Positions 1-9,211 of a stretch of DNA of 64,000 nt are shown here, piece by piece (the stretch's first letter is position 1; each line of letters opens with the position of its first letter). Both the position numbers and the translations under genes were made by a program. This DNA comes from Yersinia frederiksenii ATCC 33641 (GTDB lineage: Bacteria; Pseudomonadota; Gammaproteobacteria; Enterobacterales; Enterobacteriaceae). Where the stretch lies: NCBI RefSeq assembly GCF_000754805.1, contig NZ_KN150731.1:4431642-4495641 (forward strand). The letters run 5' to 3'. Under the pieces are notes generated by a model, which searched no databases, had not been told where the DNA came from, and saw only the letters and a program-made list of their open reading frames with translations.

Positions 1-205
1 TCTAGCCATTATTAAATAAAAATAACACGAACTTTTTTTAGCTTTTATTTTTACTATGTTGCCTGTTTTTATCACAAACCAGATTTGCATTGAGAAGATC
101 GGCGTTGATCTATACAATACTGCCCGCTAGACGTTAAAGAAGCGTTTTGTTTTTCTTGCGATATTCGCACACGTCTAATCTACATAATAGGAATAGGGCA
201 GTAAT

Positions 206-676
206 ATGATCAACAACGATGTGCTTCGTAGTGTTCGCTATATGCTTAACGTTAACGATACCAAGATAACAGAAATCATTAAGCTGGCTGATTTTGAAGT
301 GAACAATGCGGATGTCGTTAATTTTCTTAAGAAAGAAGATGAAGCCGGTTATCAGGATTGCCCTGATCTGGTGATGGCACATTTCCTTAATGGCCTGATT
401 TTCTTTCGGCGTGGTAAAGATGACAAGTTCCCGGCACCCGCGGTAGAGCCAGTCATTACTAACAATATCGTGCTCAAAAAACTGCGTGTTGCATTTGAGT
501 TGAAGGACACCGACATGCACGATGTGTTTAATGCTGTTGAATTTCCAGTGTCTAAACCTGAGCTAAATGCCTTGTTCCGTAAAGAAGGGAGCAAAAATTT
601 CCGCCCTTGCGGTGATCAGGTGCTGCGTTATTTCCTAAAAGGTCTGACATTGCGGATACGTGGTCCTAAAAAGTAA
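206..676 (+). CDS. yehS: DUF1456 family protein (YehS-like)
   Basis: A small cytoplasmic protein of 156 residues made of two copies of the DUF1456 domain, one at about residues 1-70 and one at about 85-154. Each copy opens with a similar stretch (NNDVLRSVRYMLN and NNIVLKKLRVAFE) and closes with a similar one (FLNGLIFFRRG and FLKGLTLRIRG), so the duplication can be read directly. The length is that of E. coli YehS. Biochemical function is unknown; the repeat architecture suggests a small alpha-helical binding protein, but that is inference. A purine-rich stretch (AATAGGAATAGGG) precedes the ATG. It appears to be monocistronic, with a terminator hairpin about 100 bases downstream. Confidence 0.9.
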   Translation: MINNDVLRSVRYMLNVNDTKITEIIKLADFEVNNADVVNFLKKEDEAGYQDCPDLVMAHFLNGLIFFRRGKDDKFPAPAVEPVITNNIVLKKLRVAFELKDTDMHDVFNAVEFPVSKPELNALFRKEGSKNFRPCGDQVLRYFLKGLTLRIRGPKK

Positions 677-767
677 AATTAAATATACCGGTCATCTCTC
701 AAATTACAACTGTGTTGGCTGTTCGTTGAAATCTTTTGGGGATGTGTCGGCATAGCTGAGCAATATA

Positions 768-802
768 AAAACAGGAATGGCAATTGGCTATTCCTGTTTT
801 TC
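768..802 (+). terminator. Rho-independent terminator after the yehS-like gene
   Basis: AAAACAGGAAT pairs with ATTCCTGTTTT across an 11-base loop and is followed by a short T-rich run. It lies between the yehS-like gene and the urt control region, so it separates the two transcription units. Confidence 0.75.
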
Positions 803-886
803 GTTAATTAGCCGCATAATCACTGTTAACTTCTGAATTAACCCATTCCAGCTTGTTCATCGTAGTACCTTATTTCTCCCCTCTGT

Positions 887-925
887 TGCACTATATATGC
901 TCGTATGTTGCGCATTAATGGTGCA
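887..925 (+). promoter_or_regulatory. Probable NtrC binding sites upstream of urtA
   Basis: TGCGCATTAATGGTGCA at 909-925 resembles the NtrC consensus dyad (TGCACCAAAATGGTGCA), with an intact right half. A weaker match begins with TGCACTATATATGC at 887. Given the sigma-54 promoter at 1000-1015, their centres lie roughly 110 and 130 bases upstream of the expected transcription start, a usual distance for NtrC enhancer sites. Binding has not been tested. Confidence 0.6.
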
Positions 926-999
926 GACAATTAGGTTATATATCCGGCTATTTAACCAAAATATCTATAATCTTCAATTAAATTAATAATATATAAAAC

Positions 1000-1015
1000 T
1001 GGCATGGCGATTGCG
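1000..1015 (+). promoter_or_regulatory. Sigma-54 promoter of the urt operon
   Basis: TGGCATGGCGATTGCG contains the -24 GG and -12 GC at the exact ten-base spacing required by RpoN, and matches TGGCAC-N5-TTGCW at nearly every position. Transcription would start near 1026, about 40 bases before the urtA start codon. The element overlaps an in-frame upstream ATG at 1004, which argues against that codon as the translation start. Confidence 0.75.
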
Positions 1016-1066
1016 CAGAGTAAATCCAATCTTGTGTGTTTTACTCAACGACCAGAGGTTAACGCT

Positions 1067-2335
1067 ATGCAACATCGTAACTTAGTTAAGGTTTTTGCAC
1101 TTTCGGCTTCGGTTATCAGTATGGGAGTGGCATTTGGCTCATTGGCTGCTGATACCATTAAAGTCGGTATTTTGCACTCGTTGTCCGGCACTATGGCTAT
1201 CTCTGAAACACCATTGAAAGATATGGCTTTGATGAGCATCGATGATATCAATGCTCATGGTGGTGTATTGGGTAAAAAACTGGAGCCGGTTATTGTTGAC
1301 CCGGCATCTAACTGGCCGTTATTTGCCGAAAAAGCACGGCAATTATTAACACAAGATAAAGTTGCTGTTGTATTCGGGGCTTGGACTTCGGTTTCACGTA
1401 AATCAGTACTGCCAGTATTTGAAGAATTAAATGGCTTACTGTTCTATCCGGTGCAATACGAAGGTGAAGAAATGTCGCCGAATGTTTTCTATACCGGAGC
1501 AGCACCAAACCAACAAGCTATTCCTGCAGTAGAATATTTATTAAGTGAAGATGGCGGTGCAGCGAAACGCTTTATTTTGTTGGGCACTGATTATGTCTAT
1601 CCGCGAACCACGAATAAAATTCTGCGCGCCTTCCTGCATACCAAAGGTATTCAAGACAAAGATATTGAGGAGATTTATACCCCATTTGGTTATAGCGATT
1701 ACCAAACTATCGTTGGCAATATTAAGAAATTCTCCGCTGATGGAAAAACAGCGGTTATTTCTACCATCAACGGTGATTCAAATGTTCCTTTCTATAAAGA
1801 ATTAGCCAATCAGGGTATTAAAGCGACCGATGTACCGGTCATTGCTTTCTCTGTCGGCGAAGAAGAGTTACGTGGCATTGATACCAAGCCATTGGTGGGG
1901 AATCTTGCCGCCTGGAATTATTTCCAATCAGTAGATAATCCGACTAACAAGAAATTCGTTGAACAATGGAAAGCTTATGCCAAAGCACACAACTTGCCGA
2001 ATGCGGATACCGCAGTGACCAATGACCCGATGGAGGCGACTTGGGTTGGCATGCATATGTGGGCTCAAGCGGCAGAGAAAGCCAAATCAATCGATGCTGA
2101 TAAAGTTCGTGCTGCTATGGCCGGTCAGACATATCCGGCACCATCAGGTTTTACGTTAACCATGGATAAAACTAATCACCATTTACATAAACCGGTGATG
2201 ATTGGCGAAATTGAAGCTAACGGGCAGTTCAATGTGGTGTGGCAAACCGACGCTCCCATCCGCGCACAGCCGTGGAGTCCATTCATCGCAGGCAATGACA
2301 AAAAGCCGGACCATCCCGTTAAAAGCACTCAGTAA
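1067..2335 (+). CDS. urtA: Urea ABC transporter, periplasmic substrate-binding protein
   Basis: Binds urea in the periplasm and delivers it to the UrtBC permease. The start at 1067 is preferred because AGAGG sits 8 bases upstream and it gives a clean signal peptide (MQHRNLVKVFALSASVISMG, processed near LAA-D). The longer frame from 1004 would start inside the sigma-54 promoter. The mature part begins DTIKVGILHSLSGTMAIS and is a type I periplasmic-binding fold of the branched-chain amino acid/amide (HAAT) class; length (422 residues) and the segment PVQYEGEE match UrtA rather than LivJ. First gene of urtABCDE, probably induced by nitrogen limitation. Confidence 0.95.
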   Translation: MQHRNLVKVFALSASVISMGVAFGSLAADTIKVGILHSLSGTMAISETPLKDMALMSIDDINAHGGVLGKKLEPVIVDPASNWPLFAEKARQLLTQDKVAVVFGAWTSVSRKSVLPVFEELNGLLFYPVQYEGEEMSPNVFYTGAAPNQQAIPAVEYLLSEDGGAAKRFILLGTDYVYPRTTNKILRAFLHTKGIQDKDIEEIYTPFGYSDYQTIVGNIKKFSADGKTAVISTINGDSNVPFYKELANQGIKATDVPVIAFSVGEEELRGIDTKPLVGNLAAWNYFQSVDNPTNKKFVEQWKAYAKAHNLPNADTAVTNDPMEATWVGMHMWAQAAEKAKSIDADKVRAAMAGQTYPAPSGFTLTMDKTNHHLHKPVMIGEIEANGQFNVVWQTDAPIRAQPWSPFIAGNDKKPDHPVKSTQ

Positions 2336-2344
2336 GGGTAACTC

Positions 2345-2372
2345 TCCGAAGCCGGGTTTAGCTGGCTTCGGA
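2345..2372 (+). promoter_or_regulatory. Intercistronic hairpin between urtA and urtB
   Basis: TCCGAAGCC at 2345-2353 pairs perfectly with GGCTTCGGA at 2364-2372 around a 10-base loop; only a short pyrimidine run (CCTTTT) follows. Such hairpins after a binding-protein gene often act as partial terminators or mRNA stabilisers that keep the binding protein in excess over the permease. That role is inferred here. Confidence 0.6.
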
Positions 2373-2406
2373 ACCTTTTCGCCAAATATCAGTAATGTGT
2401 GGGCCT

Positions 2407-4008
2407 ATGAAATCATTAATTTCTGTTTGGGGTAACACAGCTCATTATCTGCTTCGGCTGTTGATTGGTTTATTAATGGGTACGTCAGCACTGGCAACCG
2501 CAGGGCCAGCCCACGACTTTGTTGCAGCCAATCGTTCACAGCAAGCCACTATGTTGCAGCAATGGGCAACAGAACCAGATGCTAGCCGGCTACCATTATT
2601 GCAGGCGCTGAAACAAGAAGTGTTGGTTGTTGATGGTGCAGGGCAAGCTTTCGTCCAAAATAATCAGGTTTTCACACCGCTAGACGGTAAATTACCACCC
2701 ACGGATACACCGAAAAAAATCTGGCTCAATAACCGCTTACGTATTCTCATTGCTAATGCATTGGCGGCCCAACGGTTAGTCAGTGAAGATGAATCAGTGC
2801 GTTTGCAAGCGGCTCTGGAATTACAGCAACAGGCGCAAAGCGATCAACTGCCGTTGCTGAATCAGCGCCTGAAATTGGAGACTGACCATAAAGTTAAAGA
2901 GGCATTGAATATTGCGCTGGCTAATTTACAGCTCACCGACAGCAATCCTATGGTGCGGTTGAATGCAGTGCAATTACTGGGGCAATCTGGTTCCCCCCAA
3001 ACCCAGTCACGATTACAAAACTTAACGGATATTCATGTAGAGCCTGATGAGCATGTGCGTGCCGCAGCCGCCAGTAGTTTAAAGCAGGTGCAAAACCGGC
3101 TAATGGTGGGGGATATTATCGGGCAGGTATTCAGTGGGCTATCACTGGGTTCAATCTTATTGTTGGCGGCACTAGGGTTAGCTATTACTTATGGTTTATT
3201 GGGTGTCATCAACATGGCTCACGGTGAAATGCTTATGCTGGGAGCTTACTCTGCTTATTTGGTGCAATCCTTATTTCAACACGTTGCCCCGCACTGGCTG
3301 GCTCTCTATCCCTTGATTGCTTTACCTGTCGCTTTCTTTATTACCGCTGGAATTGGTATGGCTTTAGAGCGAACCGTAATTCGGCATCTCTATGGTCGGC
3401 CATTAGAAACACTGCTGGCGACTTGGGGTATCAGCCTCATGTTGATCCAGAGTGTGCGGATGATTTTTGGTGCCCAAAATTTAGAAGTTGCTAACCCCGC
3501 ATGGCTGTCTGGCGGAGTACAGATTTTACCGAGTTTGGTTTTACCGTGGAATCGCATTGCGGTTATTGCTTTCGTCGTGATTGTGTTGCTGCTCACATGG
3601 TTGCTACTAAATAAAACGCGTCTCGGATTACAGGTGCGCGCCGTGACTCAGAATCGTGCAATGGCCGCTTGTTGCGGGGTGGCAACAGGAAGAGTTGATA
3701 TGTTGGCATTTGGACTGGGTTCTGGCATTGCCGGTTTAGGTGGTGTTGCTTTATCGCAACTGGGGAATGTCGGCCCGGAATTAGGGCAGGGATATATCAT
3801 CGACTCTTTCTTGGTGGTAGTGCTCGGCGGTGTTGGGCAACTGGCTGGCAGTGTTGTTGCTGCGTTGGGATTGGGTATGTTGAATAAAATTCTGGAACCG
3901 CAGATTGGCGCAGTACTAGGCAAGATATTGATTTTAGTGCTGATCATTTTGTTTATTCAAAAACGTCCCCAGGGTCTGTTTGCCCTTAAGGGCAGGGTGA
4001 GTGACTAA
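2407..4008 (+). CDS. urtB: Urea ABC transporter, permease UrtB
   Basis: One of the two membrane permeases of the urea importer. The first 35 residues look like a signal sequence, followed by an extracytoplasmic alpha-helical region to about residue 230, a known extension of UrtB proteins, and then a LivH-type membrane domain with about eight segments. The domain carries the usual GLLGVINMAHGEMLMLGAY near its start. The start is uncertain: ATG codons at 2395 and 2407 are both possible, and neither has a strong ribosome binding site. The stop codon overlaps the urtC start by one base (TAATG), showing translational coupling. Confidence 0.93.
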   Translation: MKSLISVWGNTAHYLLRLLIGLLMGTSALATAGPAHDFVAANRSQQATMLQQWATEPDASRLPLLQALKQEVLVVDGAGQAFVQNNQVFTPLDGKLPPTDTPKKIWLNNRLRILIANALAAQRLVSEDESVRLQAALELQQQAQSDQLPLLNQRLKLETDHKVKEALNIALANLQLTDSNPMVRLNAVQLLGQSGSPQTQSRLQNLTDIHVEPDEHVRAAAASSLKQVQNRLMVGDIIGQVFSGLSLGSILLLAALGLAITYGLLGVINMAHGEMLMLGAYSAYLVQSLFQHVAPHWLALYPLIALPVAFFITAGIGMALERTVIRHLYGRPLETLLATWGISLMLIQSVRMIFGAQNLEVANPAWLSGGVQILPSLVLPWNRIAVIAFVVIVLLLTWLLLNKTRLGLQVRAVTQNRAMAACCGVATGRVDMLAFGLGSGIAGLGGVALSQLGNVGPELGQGYIIDSFLVVVLGGVGQLAGSVVAALGLGMLNKILEPQIGAVLGKILILVLIILFIQKRPQGLFALKGRVSD

Positions 4009-5084
4009 TGAATCAACCTCTGACCATAGCCTTGACGCAGAAAGCTCCCACTCTCAGCTTATCGCTGGGTGCTTTTGTGGTTATTTTACTGATTATTCTG
4101 CCTTTTCTGGCATTGCTGCCAGTAGATAGTCCCTTAGCAATCTCGACATATACCTTAACCCTGATGGGTAAAATTCTGTGCTATGCGGTAGTCGCAATTG
4201 CGTTAGATCTGGTGTGGGGTTATGCCGGATTACTGTCACTGGGCCATGGTTTATTTTTCGCGCTCGGTGGTTATGCCATGGGGATGTATTTGATGCGTCA
4301 GGCGGCTGGTGATGGTTTGCCTGCTTTCATGTCTTTCTTGTCATGGAACGAGTTGCCATGGTTTTGGAGTGGCAGTCAATATTTTGTCTGGGCATTATGT
4401 CTGATTGTATTAGTACCAGGTTTGTTGGCTTTTATTTTTGGCTACTTTGCTTTTCGCTCAAAAATAAAAGGCGTCTATTTTTCCATCATGACACAGGCAC
4501 TAACCTATGCGGGAATGCTGCTGTTCTTCCGCAATGAAACCGGTTTTGGTGGCAACAATGGCTTTACTGGTTTTACTACCTTGCTAGGTTTCCCTGTATC
4601 GGCAACATCTACTCGTATCGCTCTCTTTCTTGCCACACTCGTACTGCTAATCGCCAGTTTAGTACTGGGTTTTGCATTAGCACGGACCAAGTTTGGCCGG
4701 GTATTGACGGCGGTACGTGATGCTGAAAATAGGCTGACATTTTGTGGTTATGATCCTAAAGGTTTCAAGCTGTTTGTCTGGACACTCTCTGCCGTGCTTT
4801 GCGCTTTAGCCGGTGCGTTATATGTGCCACAGGTTGGTATTATCAATCCCAGTGAAATGTCGCCAACGAACTCTATTGAGGCCGCAATTTGGGTAGCACT
4901 TGGTGGGCGCGGGACGCTGATTGGCCCGGTTCTGGGGGCGGGAATCGTCAATGGTGCAAAAAGTTGGTTCACTATGGCAATGCCGGAATATTGGCAATTC
5001 TTCCTCGGCTTAATATTTATTCTGGTTACCTTGTTCTTGCCTAAAGGTGTTATTGGGTTATTGCGGCGGGGGAAAGATAAATGA
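4008..5084 (+). CDS. urtC: Urea ABC transporter, permease UrtC
   Basis: Second membrane subunit of the urea importer, LivM type, 358 residues with about nine to ten hydrophobic segments. The family motif DLVWGYAGLLSLGHGLFFALGG is near residue 70; the cytoplasmic coupling segment LTAVRDAENRLTFCGYD near residue 240 would contact the ATPases. It starts inside the urtB stop codon and its own end overlaps urtD by four bases (ATGA), so urtBCD are translationally coupled. Confidence 0.94.
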   Translation: MNQPLTIALTQKAPTLSLSLGAFVVILLIILPFLALLPVDSPLAISTYTLTLMGKILCYAVVAIALDLVWGYAGLLSLGHGLFFALGGYAMGMYLMRQAAGDGLPAFMSFLSWNELPWFWSGSQYFVWALCLIVLVPGLLAFIFGYFAFRSKIKGVYFSIMTQALTYAGMLLFFRNETGFGGNNGFTGFTTLLGFPVSATSTRIALFLATLVLLIASLVLGFALARTKFGRVLTAVRDAENRLTFCGYDPKGFKLFVWTLSAVLCALAGALYVPQVGIINPSEMSPTNSIEAAIWVALGGRGTLIGPVLGAGIVNGAKSWFTMAMPEYWQFFLGLIFILVTLFLPKGVIGLLRRGKDK

Positions 5085-5917
5085 GCCGATTTCAAATTAC
5101 TGAACAACTGATTTATCCCGAATTCATCGATCAAGAGCCGAGTGTTATCCAGCACGCGGCGGACAAGTATCGCCAACAGCGGGATCCCGTACTGACACTG
5201 GAAGATATCAATGTCAGTTTTGATGGTTTTCATGCACTACGAAATCTTTCATTGCAAATCGGGGTAGGAGAATTACGTTGTGTTATTGGCCCGAATGGTG
5301 CCGGTAAAACGACATTAATGGACGTTATCACCGGTAAAACGCGCCCGCAGAGCGGCAAAATGATGTATGACCAGCATCATGATCTCTTGACGATGAATAC
5401 GATTGAAATTGCGCAAGCAGGAATTGGCCGGAAATTTCAAAAACCAACGGTATTTGAAGCATTAACTGTCTTTGAAAATCTTGAATTGGCACAGAAAAAC
5501 ACCAAAACGGTTTGGGCAAGTTTGCGCGCCAGATTGAATAGTGAACAGCGGGACCAAATTGATGAAACACTTGCTATGTTGCGTTTAAGTGATATGCGAC
5601 AGAGGCCCGCGGGTTTGCTCTCTCATGGTCAAAAGCAGTTTCTTGAAATTGGTATGTTGTTAGTACAAGACCCGCACCTATTGTTATTGGATGAACCCGC
5701 TGCAGGCATGACGGATGCTGAAACCGCTTATACCGCGGAGCTATTTAATCAATTGGCTGGCAAACATTCATTGATGGTAGTGGAACATGATATGGGATTT
5801 GTCGAGACGATTGCCGATCATGTTACCGTGTTGCATCAAGGGCAAGTGCTGGCTGAAGGTTCGTTGGCAGAAGTGCAGGCTAATGAGCAAGTTATCGAAG
5901 TTTATTTAGGTCGTTGA
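5081..5917 (+). CDS. urtD: Urea ABC transporter, ATPase UrtD
   Basis: Cytoplasmic ATP-binding subunit of the urea importer. The Walker A motif GPNGAGKTT lies at residues 70-78, an LSHGQKQ signature near 184, and Walker B LLLLDEP soon after, followed by the switch histidine in VVEHD. It is LivG-like, but has about 38 extra N-terminal residues before the ATPase fold, as many UrtD proteins do. It overlaps urtC by four bases. A gap of 122 bases with no frame of note separates it from urtE. Confidence 0.94.
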   Translation: MSRFQITEQLIYPEFIDQEPSVIQHAADKYRQQRDPVLTLEDINVSFDGFHALRNLSLQIGVGELRCVIGPNGAGKTTLMDVITGKTRPQSGKMMYDQHHDLLTMNTIEIAQAGIGRKFQKPTVFEALTVFENLELAQKNTKTVWASLRARLNSEQRDQIDETLAMLRLSDMRQRPAGLLSHGQKQFLEIGMLLVQDPHLLLLDEPAAGMTDAETAYTAELFNQLAGKHSLMVVEHDMGFVETIADHVTVLHQGQVLAEGSLAEVQANEQVIEVYLGR

Positions 5918-6039
5918 GTCATTCAAACTCTCCTCATTGGGGGACAAAACTGCGGTGAAATATGGCTTGATTTAGAATGAGTTAGTCAACGAGATGGCTC
6001 TTACGACTAATATTTATCTGGATAATTTAAGGGCAATAT

Positions 6040-6738
6040 ATGCTTCAAGTTAATGAACTCGACCAATACTATGGGGGCAGTCATATCTTGCGCGGCTTGT
6101 CATTTGAGGCTGCGGTAGGTGAGGTGACCTGTTTATTAGGCCGAAATGGTGTTGGTAAAACGACGTTGCTCAAGTGTTTGATGGGGTTGGTGCCAGTTAA
6201 GAATGGCAGCATTACTTGGGAAGGTAAGAATATTAGTCACCAGTCGTCGCATCTGCGGGTAAAAGGCGGTATCGCCTATGTGCCGCAAGGGCGAGAAATA
6301 TTTCCTCGTTTAACAGTAGAAGAGAATATCCTGTTAGGGCTTTCGCGTTTTCCTGGCTCACAAAGTAAAGCGGTGCCAGAGCATATTTATCAACTCTTTC
6401 CTGTATTACAGGAGATGAAGTACCGCCGTGGTGGGGATTTATCCGGCGGGCAACAGCAGCAACTGGCAATTGGTCGGGCTTTGGCTTGCCAACCGCGTTT
6501 GTTAATTCTTGATGAACCTACAGAGGGAATTCAACCCTCAGTTATTAAAGAGATTGGGTTAGTCATCAAAAAACTGGCCGCACAAGGGGATATGGCTATC
6601 TTGCTGGTCGAGCAATTCTATGATTTTGCGGCAGAATTGGCGGATAACTATTTAGTGATGTCTCGCGGAAAAATTATCCAGCGAGGACTGGGCGCCGATA
6701 TGGAGCTTGACGGCGTCCGTGGCCTGGTCGCCATTTAA
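6040..6738 (+). CDS. urtE: Urea ABC transporter, ATPase UrtE
   Basis: Second ATPase of the urea importer, LivF-like, 232 residues. Walker A GRNGVGKTT begins at residue 34, the LSGGQQQQ signature and Walker B LLILDEPTEGIQPS are intact, and the segment LVEQ carries the Q/H region. AAGGGC lies a short distance before the ATG. It closes the five-gene urt set; no urease genes occur in this window, so the imported urea must be handled by genes elsewhere. Confidence 0.94.
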   Translation: MLQVNELDQYYGGSHILRGLSFEAAVGEVTCLLGRNGVGKTTLLKCLMGLVPVKNGSITWEGKNISHQSSHLRVKGGIAYVPQGREIFPRLTVEENILLGLSRFPGSQSKAVPEHIYQLFPVLQEMKYRRGGDLSGGQQQQLAIGRALACQPRLLILDEPTEGIQPSVIKEIGLVIKKLAAQGDMAILLVEQFYDFAAELADNYLVMSRGKIIQRGLGADMELDGVRGLVAI

Positions 6739-6768
6739 ACTATAAGTTAATTGAAGATATAAGTTATG

Positions 6769-7623
6769 TTATGGCAGCTGAGTACTGTCAATAGGCAGCG
6801 AATCAGAGGCACCCCATTCAGCCCAAGAGCCATCATACAATGATACCGACGATGCATTTGCTTCTGTTAGTCCCAGAGCAACTACTGCGGCGGTAACGCC
6901 AGAACCACAACTGGTAATGATGGGTTTGGTTAAGTCGACACCATGGACTGCAAAAATGCTTGCCAATGCTTGTGGTGATTTCAGATTGCCATTTTCGACC
7001 ATGCTCCCCCAGGGAATATTAATACTGCCTGGAATACGGCCTAAACGTAGGCCTGGGCGAGGTTCGGGTTCTTGTGCCTTAAATCTTCCCGTAGGGCGCG
7101 CATCTATAATCTGTATTTCTTTATTTCCTAGAGCCACTAAAACCTGATTAACGTTTTTGACCGCAGCGGTATTGAATGTTGCATTGAATGTCTGCGGTAT
7201 GGGATTCACAGGTCCACTCTCTAATGCGAATCCTGCTTGCTGCCATCCACCGATACCACTGGCCAATATACGTACGTTTTTTGCACCAAATGTACGAAAT
7301 GTCCACCAAACTCGTGGCGCAGAAAATAGGTTTCCGTCATCGTAAATGATCAAGGTATGCTGCTCATTGACCCCTAATTGACCAACCATTTCGCTGAAGG
7401 CTTGAGGAGATGGCAACATATGAGGTAAATCGGTGCTGTGATCTGCTATTGCGTCAATATCAAAATAAACCGCTCCGGGAATATGCCCCTGCTCAAATTC
7501 AGCTCGAATATCTCTCTTAGGTATCAATCCCGGTGGGGACATTCTGGCATCCAGAATAATGATTTTGTCATCATGAATATTTTCGGCCAGCCACTGTGGT
7601 GTTACCAAGAAAGGTGAGTTCAT
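6769..7623 (-). CDS. sseA: 3-mercaptopyruvate sulfurtransferase (tandem rhodanese)
   Basis: Transfers sulfane sulfur from 3-mercaptopyruvate or thiosulfate to acceptors such as cyanide or thiols. There are two rhodanese domains (about residues 5-140 and 160-280); only the C-terminal one carries the active cysteine, C239, in the loop CGSGVTA. That loop is the one found in mercaptopyruvate sulfurtransferases, whereas thiosulfate-specific rhodaneses have a loop of the CRKGV type. The length (284) fits E. coli SseA. It is convergent with urtE and separated from it by 30 bases. Confidence 0.92.
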   Translation of the reverse strand: MNSPFLVTPQWLAENIHDDKIIILDARMSPPGLIPKRDIRAEFEQGHIPGAVYFDIDAIADHSTDLPHMLPSPQAFSEMVGQLGVNEQHTLIIYDDGNLFSAPRVWWTFRTFGAKNVRILASGIGGWQQAGFALESGPVNPIPQTFNATFNTAAVKNVNQVLVALGNKEIQIIDARPTGRFKAQEPEPRPGLRLGRIPGSINIPWGSMVENGNLKSPQALASIFAVHGVDLTKPIITSCGSGVTAAVVALGLTEANASSVSLYDGSWAEWGASDSLPIDSTQLP

Positions 7624-8012
7624 AGAAAATTACCTGTCGAAATTATAAAGGAGCGACTCAGTGAGTGCTTCATCGTGGCACTTACTATATAACGAAATTA
7701 CAGTATTTAAACCTCGAGTTATTAGCGATGCGTAATGCTTCGCAAATTCTGAAATTTATTATTCACTACGTTACATAAAGAAAATAAATAATTTATTACA
7801 TCCATTTTGGCTCTTAGCAATGTGAGCTAAGTACTGAGATTTATGCTTTGTTTATGCAAATTTTCATGGGCCCAACAATAATTTTCGTAGCATCTCGCAA
7901 AAAGAGTTTTTCATTCCATTATTGCCTTGATGATGAAATTTTAATTTCGTATAACCGTTGACAAGCAAAGTCCATAGCGGGGACTTCATCTTAAACTGGC
8001 AAGGGGAATAGA
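7624..8012. other. Intergenic region between divergent sseA and the oxidoreductase gene
   Basis: A divergent control region of about 390 bases, AT-rich, with no supportable gene. It contains a small inverted repeat, GAAATT-TT-AATTTC at 7935-7948, about 65 bases ahead of the oxidoreductase start, which could be an operator. I see no promoter that I would name with confidence. Confidence 0.4.
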
Positions 8013-9134
8013 ATGCAAAAGGTTCGAATTGGCCTCATTGGTACCGGTTATATCGGTCGCTGTCATGCCATTGCTTACGCACAGGTTGCGACTGTTTTTC
8101 CTTTAAAGGGGTCGCCAGTATTAGAAATGTTGGCTGAAGTAACACCTGAATTGGCTCAGTTGCGGGCCACAGAGTTTGGTTTCTCCCGTTCCACTGCCAA
8201 TTGGCGCGAGTTGGTTGCTGACCCAGATATTGATGTGGTGGATATATGTGCGCCAAATTTCTTACATAAAGAAATGGCATTAGCCGCCATTAGCCACGGT
8301 AAACATGTTTATTCAGAGAAACCGTTGGCACTTAATGCCGCAGATGCCAAAGAGATGGTTGAAGCAGCAAGGGCAAAGGGCGTAAAAACCCTGGTAGGGT
8401 TCAATTATATGAAAAACCCGACCAGCCAATTGGCGCGTGAGATTATTACGAATGGCGAGATTGGTGATGTTGTACATTTTTACGGTACACATAATGAAGA
8501 TTATCTTGCTGATCCGCGGACACCATTAGATTGGCACTGTACTAAAGCACAGGCGGGACTTGGAGCATTAGGGGATTTGGCCGCACACATTGTCAATATG
8601 GCTCATTATCTGGTGGGTGATATTCTCAGCGTATGTGGCGATATGCAGACTGTCATAAAGCAGCGCCCTGACCCACAAAACCCATCAGTGCTGCGAGCTG
8701 TGGAGAATGAGGATCAGGCCAGTGCGCTGGTACGTTTCGCTAATGGTGCGATGGGAACAATAGAAACATCACGTATTGCTTGTGGCCGCAAAATGGGGCT
8801 GACATATGTGGTCACGGGAACGAAAGGTACAATCAGCTATTCTCAGGAGCGTATGGCGGAATTACAGCTCTATCGCCATGATGACCCTCAGTCCAGGCAA
8901 GGGTTTAAAACATTGCTTACCGGGCCGCAACACCCAGATTATGCTGCTTTCTGTATCAGTGCAGGGCATGGCATTGGATTTAATGATCAAAAAACAGTTG
9001 AGATCCGCGATTTGATTAACGGAATTGCAGCTGGAGATCGCATGTGGCCGGACTTCGAAGAGGGCTGGAACGTTTCCAAAGTATTAGATGCTATTGCTGT
9101 TTCAGCCCAAGAGCTGCGTTGGGTAGAGGTTTAG
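8013..9134 (+). CDS. Gfo/Idh/MocA family NAD(P)-dependent oxidoreductase
   Basis: A predicted sugar or inositol dehydrogenase. The N-terminal Rossmann fold begins RIGLIGTGYIGRCHA (GxGxxG at residues 10-15), followed by the family's EKPLA motif near residue 99, whose lysine is usual in the active site, and the C-terminal alpha/beta domain containing the LGDLAAH segment. AGGGG stands just before the ATG. The substrate cannot be told from sequence. No transporter or kinase of a sugar pathway is adjacent; the nearest genes are sseA, divergent, and a desaturase 77 bases downstream on the same strand. Confidence 0.85.
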   Translation: MQKVRIGLIGTGYIGRCHAIAYAQVATVFPLKGSPVLEMLAEVTPELAQLRATEFGFSRSTANWRELVADPDIDVVDICAPNFLHKEMALAAISHGKHVYSEKPLALNAADAKEMVEAARAKGVKTLVGFNYMKNPTSQLAREIITNGEIGDVVHFYGTHNEDYLADPRTPLDWHCTKAQAGLGALGDLAAHIVNMAHYLVGDILSVCGDMQTVIKQRPDPQNPSVLRAVENEDQASALVRFANGAMGTIETSRIACGRKMGLTYVVTGTKGTISYSQERMAELQLYRHDDPQSRQGFKTLLTGPQHPDYAAFCISAGHGIGFNDQKTVEIRDLINGIAAGDRMWPDFEEGWNVSKVLDAIAVSAQELRWVEV

Positions 9135-9211
9135 ATAGACAGTTTTTAGATATACAAAGCGCTTTAAGTTAGTTAGCAGTAGATATTATTAAGCTGATAC
9201 TGGCCCGAATT

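Noticed and set aside
1004-1066. N-terminal extension of urtA from the ATG at 1004
   Set aside because: It lies inside the sigma-54 promoter and upstream of the predicted transcription start, and the ATG at 1067 has a good ribosome binding site and signal peptide.
4748-5233. 161-codon frame on the minus strand across urtC/urtD
   Set aside because: A shadow of two coupled, well-conserved genes; it has no family features.
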